Assembly (NCBI GenBank): GCA_947593275.1 | Contig: CANQDN010000043.1 | Location: 1 to 10,440, forward strand | Length of the DNA stretch: 10,440 nt | Direction of reading: 5' to 3' | Origin: an uncultured Bacilli bacterium | Lineage (GTDB): Bacteria > Bacillota_I > Bacilli_A > RF39 > UBA660 | Shown: positions 8,271-10,440 of the stretch, piece by piece | Layout: each line of letters begins with the position of its first letter | Numbering within the stretch: position 1 is the first letter of the stretch | Position numbers and translations under genes: made by a program | Notes under the pieces: model-generated | Seen by the model: only the letters and a program-made list of their open reading frames with translations | The model's database searches: none | Told to the model about the DNA's origin: nothing

Positions 8271-8289
8271 TTTTATTCACCTATTATTT

Positions 8290-8318
8290 AGTATATCAAA
8301 AAAATCTCTAAATGTAAA
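8290..8318 (-). promoter_or_regulatory. sigma-A promoter of parE
   Basis: On the - strand TTTACA (8313-8318) and TATACT (8290-8295) are 17 bp apart, each one base from consensus. The predicted start is about 13 bp before the ribosome site region of parE. The -35 box lies inside one arm of the inverted repeat at 8310-8342. Confidence 0.78.
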
Positions 8319-8342
8319 ACAACTTAACATTATTTTACATTT
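8310..8342. repeat. inverted repeat between the 412-aa gene and parE
   Basis: AAATGTAAAA (8310-8319) and TTTTACATTT (8333-8342) are perfect 10-bp inverted arms separated by 13 bp, with further partial symmetry around the centre. The stop codon of the 412-aa gene lies in one arm and the parE -35 box in the other. On the - strand it is followed after AGAGA by seven T, so it may act as a weak terminator of the 412-aa gene. An operator for parE is an alternative reading. Confidence 0.6.
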
Positions 8343-9573
8343 TTAATTTCAATTCTTCTCCTAAATCTTCCATTCCTAAATTTTTATATTTTTCTACTAT
8401 CATAAATCTTTCATTATCTGAAAAAGTATAATTATATAATATATCTTTAATATAACTAGAACCTGCCTTTAAAAATCCCATTATTTCCTCTTTATCAAAC
8501 ATATATGCACAAGTATATGCCAAAAATAATATTTTATCTAACACCATCACACTAAATAAAGAATAATGTTTTGAAATATAACTAACAAAACTATGTTTTA
8601 CTACTTTTGGATATCCTAATAAAATTCTTGTAGTAATATAATTAACATAAAACTTATCTACTGCATTAAATAACATAGGCAAATTATCAAAATTAAGCAT
8701 TATTTTATCTATTATCTCATAATTATAAGAACAAATTGTATGTGTTAAAAAATACATTACTGCCTCTTTATTTCCTGATTCTTCTAACAATCTCGCAATT
8801 AAATCCAAATCTTTTTTACTATAAACTTCTTCTTTATATCCGATTAAACCATTAATTAAATTATTTAAAAATGTATCTATCTCCTCTATTTTAGTTTGAT
8901 TCTTCTTTTTTTCTATACACTTTTCAATTATTATTTCACTAATTACTCTTAAAACTTCCTCCTTATTAGAAGAACCATGCTCCCAACAACTTGTTAAAAC
9001 TTGCATTGTTGCTTCATTATAATTACTATAATTTAATAAATATTTCTTTATATCTTTTAAAGGAAAATAATTATTAATATATTCATTTAAATAATACATT
9101 AAATAACTCGGACACTTTCTACTTTCTATAACTAAATCAATATTACCACTTTCTAATAATTTTTTAGCAAATATATTAGGAAATTTAGCAATGAGGCTTT
9201 CACTATCCATTAAAATTCTTAAAGCTTCTTCCTGAAAAATAATCATAAGCGACTCTCTTATAAATAGATCACTCCCCTTTGAATCCAAATAATCATTTAA
9301 TAAATAAACTTTATCTATATCTGTCATTGTTTTAAAACATTTACTATTTTTAATTAAAACCGGATACCACCGACTTTCAACCATACTATTATCTAAATAG
9401 TCTAAAAAAGAAAAATCGCTTTTTCTTATTTGATAATCGAAATCTAAATATTTTTGCATAAACTTTATTGTCTTTAAAGCATCCATATCTTTAAAATAAT
9501 CTCGATGTTTCCCCAAAAATTTATCTACTCCATCTATTCCTTTAAACCTTAATATTAAGTTAATAATCATCAT
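8335..9573 (-). CDS. conserved-looking hypothetical protein, 412 aa, all-helical
   Basis: I do not recognise this protein. It has no signal peptide, no clear transmembrane helix and no nucleotide-binding or catalytic motif that I can see. Composition is rich in Leu, Ile, Lys, Glu, Asn and Tyr. The sequence is a string of short amphipathic helices broken by Gly, Asn or Pro, for example LLNDYLDSKGSD, LIAKFPNIFAKKLLESGN and LIARLLEESGNKEA. This spacing suggests an alpha-solenoid (HEAT- or TPR-like) scaffold, but I cannot define a repeat register. A Lys/Glu-rich segment (about 220-232, EKKKNQTKIEE) may be a linker between two helical halves. The ATG at 9573 has AGAGG six bases upstream. A divergent promoter precedes it, and parE follows 64 bp downstream with its own promoter. 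Cytoplasmic location is inferred. The coding sequence looks genuine: long, uninterrupted and with codon use like its neighbours. Confidence 0.8.
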   Translation of the reverse strand: MMIINLILRFKGIDGVDKFLGKHRDYFKDMDALKTIKFMQKYLDFDYQIRKSDFSFLDYLDNSMVESRWYPVLIKNSKCFKTMTDIDKVYLLNDYLDSKGSDLFIRESLMIIFQEEALRILMDSESLIAKFPNIFAKKLLESGNIDLVIESRKCPSYLMYYLNEYINNYFPLKDIKKYLLNYSNYNEATMQVLTSCWEHGSSNKEEVLRVISEIIIEKCIEKKKNQTKIEEIDTFLNNLINGLIGYKEEVYSKKDLDLIARLLEESGNKEAVMYFLTHTICSYNYEIIDKIMLNFDNLPMLFNAVDKFYVNYITTRILLGYPKVVKHSFVSYISKHYSLFSVMVLDKILFLAYTCAYMFDKEEIMGFLKAGSSYIKDILYNYTFSDNERFMIVEKYKNLGMEDLGEELKLKM

Positions 9574-9593
9574 ACAAAACCTCTTTTCGCTTC

Positions 9594-9622
9594 ATTGTAA
9601 CACCTAAACTAAAATCATGCAA
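9594..9622 (-). promoter_or_regulatory. leftward promoter of the 412-aa gene
   Basis: On the - strand TTGCAT (9617-9622) and TACAAT (9594-9599) are 17 bp apart, and a TG one base before TACAAT makes it an extended -10. The -35 box matches only about half the consensus. Confidence 0.6.
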
Positions 9623-9635
9623 TAATTTCTTGCAT
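9617..9635. repeat. ATGCAA-N7-TTGCAT inverted repeat carrying both -35 boxes
   Basis: ATGCAA (9617-9622) and TTGCAT (9630-9635) form a perfect dyad with a 7-bp centre. Each arm is at the -35 position, 17 bp from the -10, of one of two back-to-back promoters. It could bind one regulator of both genes or simply reflect two similar -35 boxes. Confidence 0.55.
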
Positions 9636-9658
9636 TTACTTCTATTTTTATATATAAT
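9630..9658 (+). promoter_or_regulatory. rightward promoter of the thioredoxin-like gene
   Basis: TTGCAT (9630-9635) and TATAAT (9653-9658) are separated by 17 bp. The -10 is perfect and the -35 weak. AAGGA at 9666-9670 lies nine bases before the ATG at 9680. Confidence 0.65.
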
Positions 9659-9679
9659 TAATAAGAAGGAATTGATGTT

Positions 9680-10315
9680 ATGAAAAAAACTGCTATAACC
9701 ATTATTATAGGTTTTCTGGGGACAATGGTTGCTTTATTCGGTGCGATAGGAGCTATGTATTTAAGTTCTATCCCAAGTGCTAAAGCTGAAAACTTAAATA
9801 CTAGCAATAAAGAAAATAGTCCTACATTTAATGATTCTCGGGAGGAAGAAATAACTACTGATAATAATTCTCAGGATGAAGAGATTATTCCAGAAACTAA
9901 TTCCCCAACTAGTGAGGCAACTAATACTAAACCAAACTATACAGGCGAAAAAACTATAACACTTTATTTATTCCATGGTAGTACTTGTCCTTATTGCTTA
10001 CAAGCTAAAGAATTTTTAAAAACTATCATTGATGACTATGATTATTTAGAAATTAAAACTTTAGAAGTATGGCATAATAAAGATAATTCTAGTTTAATGC
10101 AAAAAGTTGCCGAAAAAGTTAATGTTAAAGCATCTGGTGTTCCATTTATGTTAATTGGTGATACATTTCATAAAACTGGATATAGTGAAAACTCTAATGA
10201 AAAAATAATAAGTGCTATAAAAGAAAGCTATTCTAATCCTAATTATCATGATATTGTCGCTGATACTATTAATGAAAATAAAGATTTAAATATTGTTATT
10301 GAAGATCTGAACTAG
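9680..10315 (+). CDS. membrane-anchored thioredoxin-fold protein with CPYC active site
   Basis: This is probably an extracytoplasmic thiol-disulfide oxidoreductase. The 211-aa protein has an N-terminal hydrophobic segment (about residues 5-29) after MKK, which acts as signal anchor or signal peptide (possible cleavage after AKA, residue 36). Next is a low-complexity linker of about 50 residues rich in Asn, Ser, Thr and Glu (37-88), typical of spacers crossing a Gram-positive wall. The thioredoxin-like domain starts near residue 91: TLYLFHGSTCPYC with Cys103 and Cys106, and SGVPF with the cis-Pro155 that faces the active site. CPYC is the dithiol found in glutaredoxins and some thioredoxin-like proteins; thioredoxin usually has CGPC. 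Partners and direction (oxidase, reductase or isomerase) cannot be told, and no CcdA/DsbD-like partner is in the window. It stands alone between a divergent gene and its own terminator. Confidence 0.85.
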   Translation: MKKTAITIIIGFLGTMVALFGAIGAMYLSSIPSAKAENLNTSNKENSPTFNDSREEEITTDNNSQDEEIIPETNSPTSEATNTKPNYTGEKTITLYLFHGSTCPYCLQAKEFLKTIIDDYDYLEIKTLEVWHNKDNSSLMQKVAEKVNVKASGVPFMLIGDTFHKTGYSENSNEKIISAIKESYSNPNYHDIVADTINENKDLNIVIEDLN

Positions 10316-10334
10316 TAATATACTAGTTTTTTTT
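10310..10334 (+). terminator. strong terminator of the thioredoxin-like gene
   Basis: AACTAGTA (10310-10317) pairs with TACTAGTT (10321-10328) around a 3-base loop, merging into a run of eight T (10327-10334). The gene's stop codon is inside the left arm. Confidence 0.88.
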
Positions 10335-10368
10335 ATTAGTTAAAAAAAGAAATACCTTTTTATTAAGT

Positions 10369-10394
10369 TGAACTAGTCAATAAAAAGTAGACAC
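10369..10394. mobile_element. probable terminal inverted repeat of an IS3-family element
   Basis: Starting at 10369 the sequence reads TGAACTAGTC, then an A-rich stretch, then AGTAGACAC. Starting with TG and containing AGTAGACA resembles the ends of IS3-family (IS150-like) elements as I remember them. It lies just beyond the stop of a transposase-like C-terminus on the opposite strand, as expected for the right end of such an element. The exact boundary and any target duplication cannot be verified because the other end is outside the window. Confidence 0.5.
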
Positions 10395-10405
10395 AAAAAG
10401 AGAAT

Positions 10406-10440
10406 TTATAAGAATCCCAATTCGGTTCTATACTGGATTG
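10406..10440 (-). CDS. C-terminal end of an IS3-family transposase (partial, runs off the window)
   Basis: On the - strand the last visible codons read IQYRTELGFL followed by TAA. IS3-family (IS150-group) DDE transposases commonly end with a motif of the form SPxQYR followed by a short tail. The two visible bases of the preceding codon (CA) are compatible with CCA for Pro. Only ten residues are visible, so the call depends on this motif together with the adjacent terminal-repeat-like sequence. Whether the copy is intact cannot be judged. Confidence 0.55.
   Translation of the reverse strand, partial: IQYRTELGFL

Noticed and set aside
1..10440. A recoded TGA (mycoplasma code), suggested by the very low GC and the absence of TGA stops.
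   Set aside because: Conserved Trp positions that I checked use TGG, and full-length conserved proteins are obtained without any in-frame TGA. TAA/TAG preference is normal at this base composition.
1..10440. CRISPR array, tRNA, rRNA, riboswitch or phage module.
   Set aside because: No regularly spaced repeats, no structured G+C-rich RNA-like segment and no intergenic space large enough for a riboswitch; gaps between genes are at most about 106 bp and are explained by promoters and terminators.

Overview
The window is strongly A+T-rich DNA from a low-GC Gram-positive-type bacterium (Firmicutes/Bacilli, possibly one of the uncultured gut lineages near Erysipelotrichia or RF39; this placement is an inference from composition and protein style). 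The standard code fits: TGG encodes Trp, full-length conserved proteins contain no in-frame TGA, and every visible stop is TAA or TAG. A penicillin-binding D,D-carboxypeptidase shows that the cell makes peptidoglycan, which argues against a true mycoplasma.

Layout. At the left edge lies the 3' end of a rightward gene resembling the C-terminus of Mbeg1-like (DUF2974) hydrolases. It converges on a long leftward block. Read in the direction of transcription, that block is: an unrecognised 412-aa helical protein (9573-8335); parE, topoisomerase IV subunit B (8270-6360); a two-gene zinc/cadmium efflux unit with an ArsR/SmtB repressor (6281-5925) and a P1B-type ATPase (5941-3920); parC, topoisomerase IV subunit A (3846-1363); and a D-alanyl-D-alanine carboxypeptidase (1354-371). 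On the right, divergent from the 412-aa gene, is a membrane-anchored thioredoxin-fold protein with a CPYC active site (9680-10315). It ends in a strong terminator. About 35 bp beyond that terminator is the end of an IS3-family-like insertion sequence whose transposase C-terminus runs off the window.

Regulation is unusually readable. parE, the metal unit and parC each have a recognisable promoter, and terminators close parE and the metal unit. The metal unit has consensus -35 and -10 boxes with 17-bp spacing, followed by a TGAA...TTCA operator of the SmtB/CzrA type just before a strong Shine-Dalgarno. Repressor and pump overlap by 17 bp. The simplest model is that excess Zn(II) or Cd(II) binds the repressor's alpha5 site (D-x-H-x10-H-x-x-E), frees the operator and allows synthesis of the exporter. 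This self-contained stress unit separates parE from parC, which are usually adjacent in Firmicutes.

Most of the window is core metabolism. The items most worth a second look are the unknown 412-aa protein, its mirror-symmetric divergent promoter region shared with the thioredoxin-like gene, the palindrome over the parE promoter, and the metal unit between the topoisomerase IV genes. I see no CRISPR array, tRNA, rRNA or phage module.
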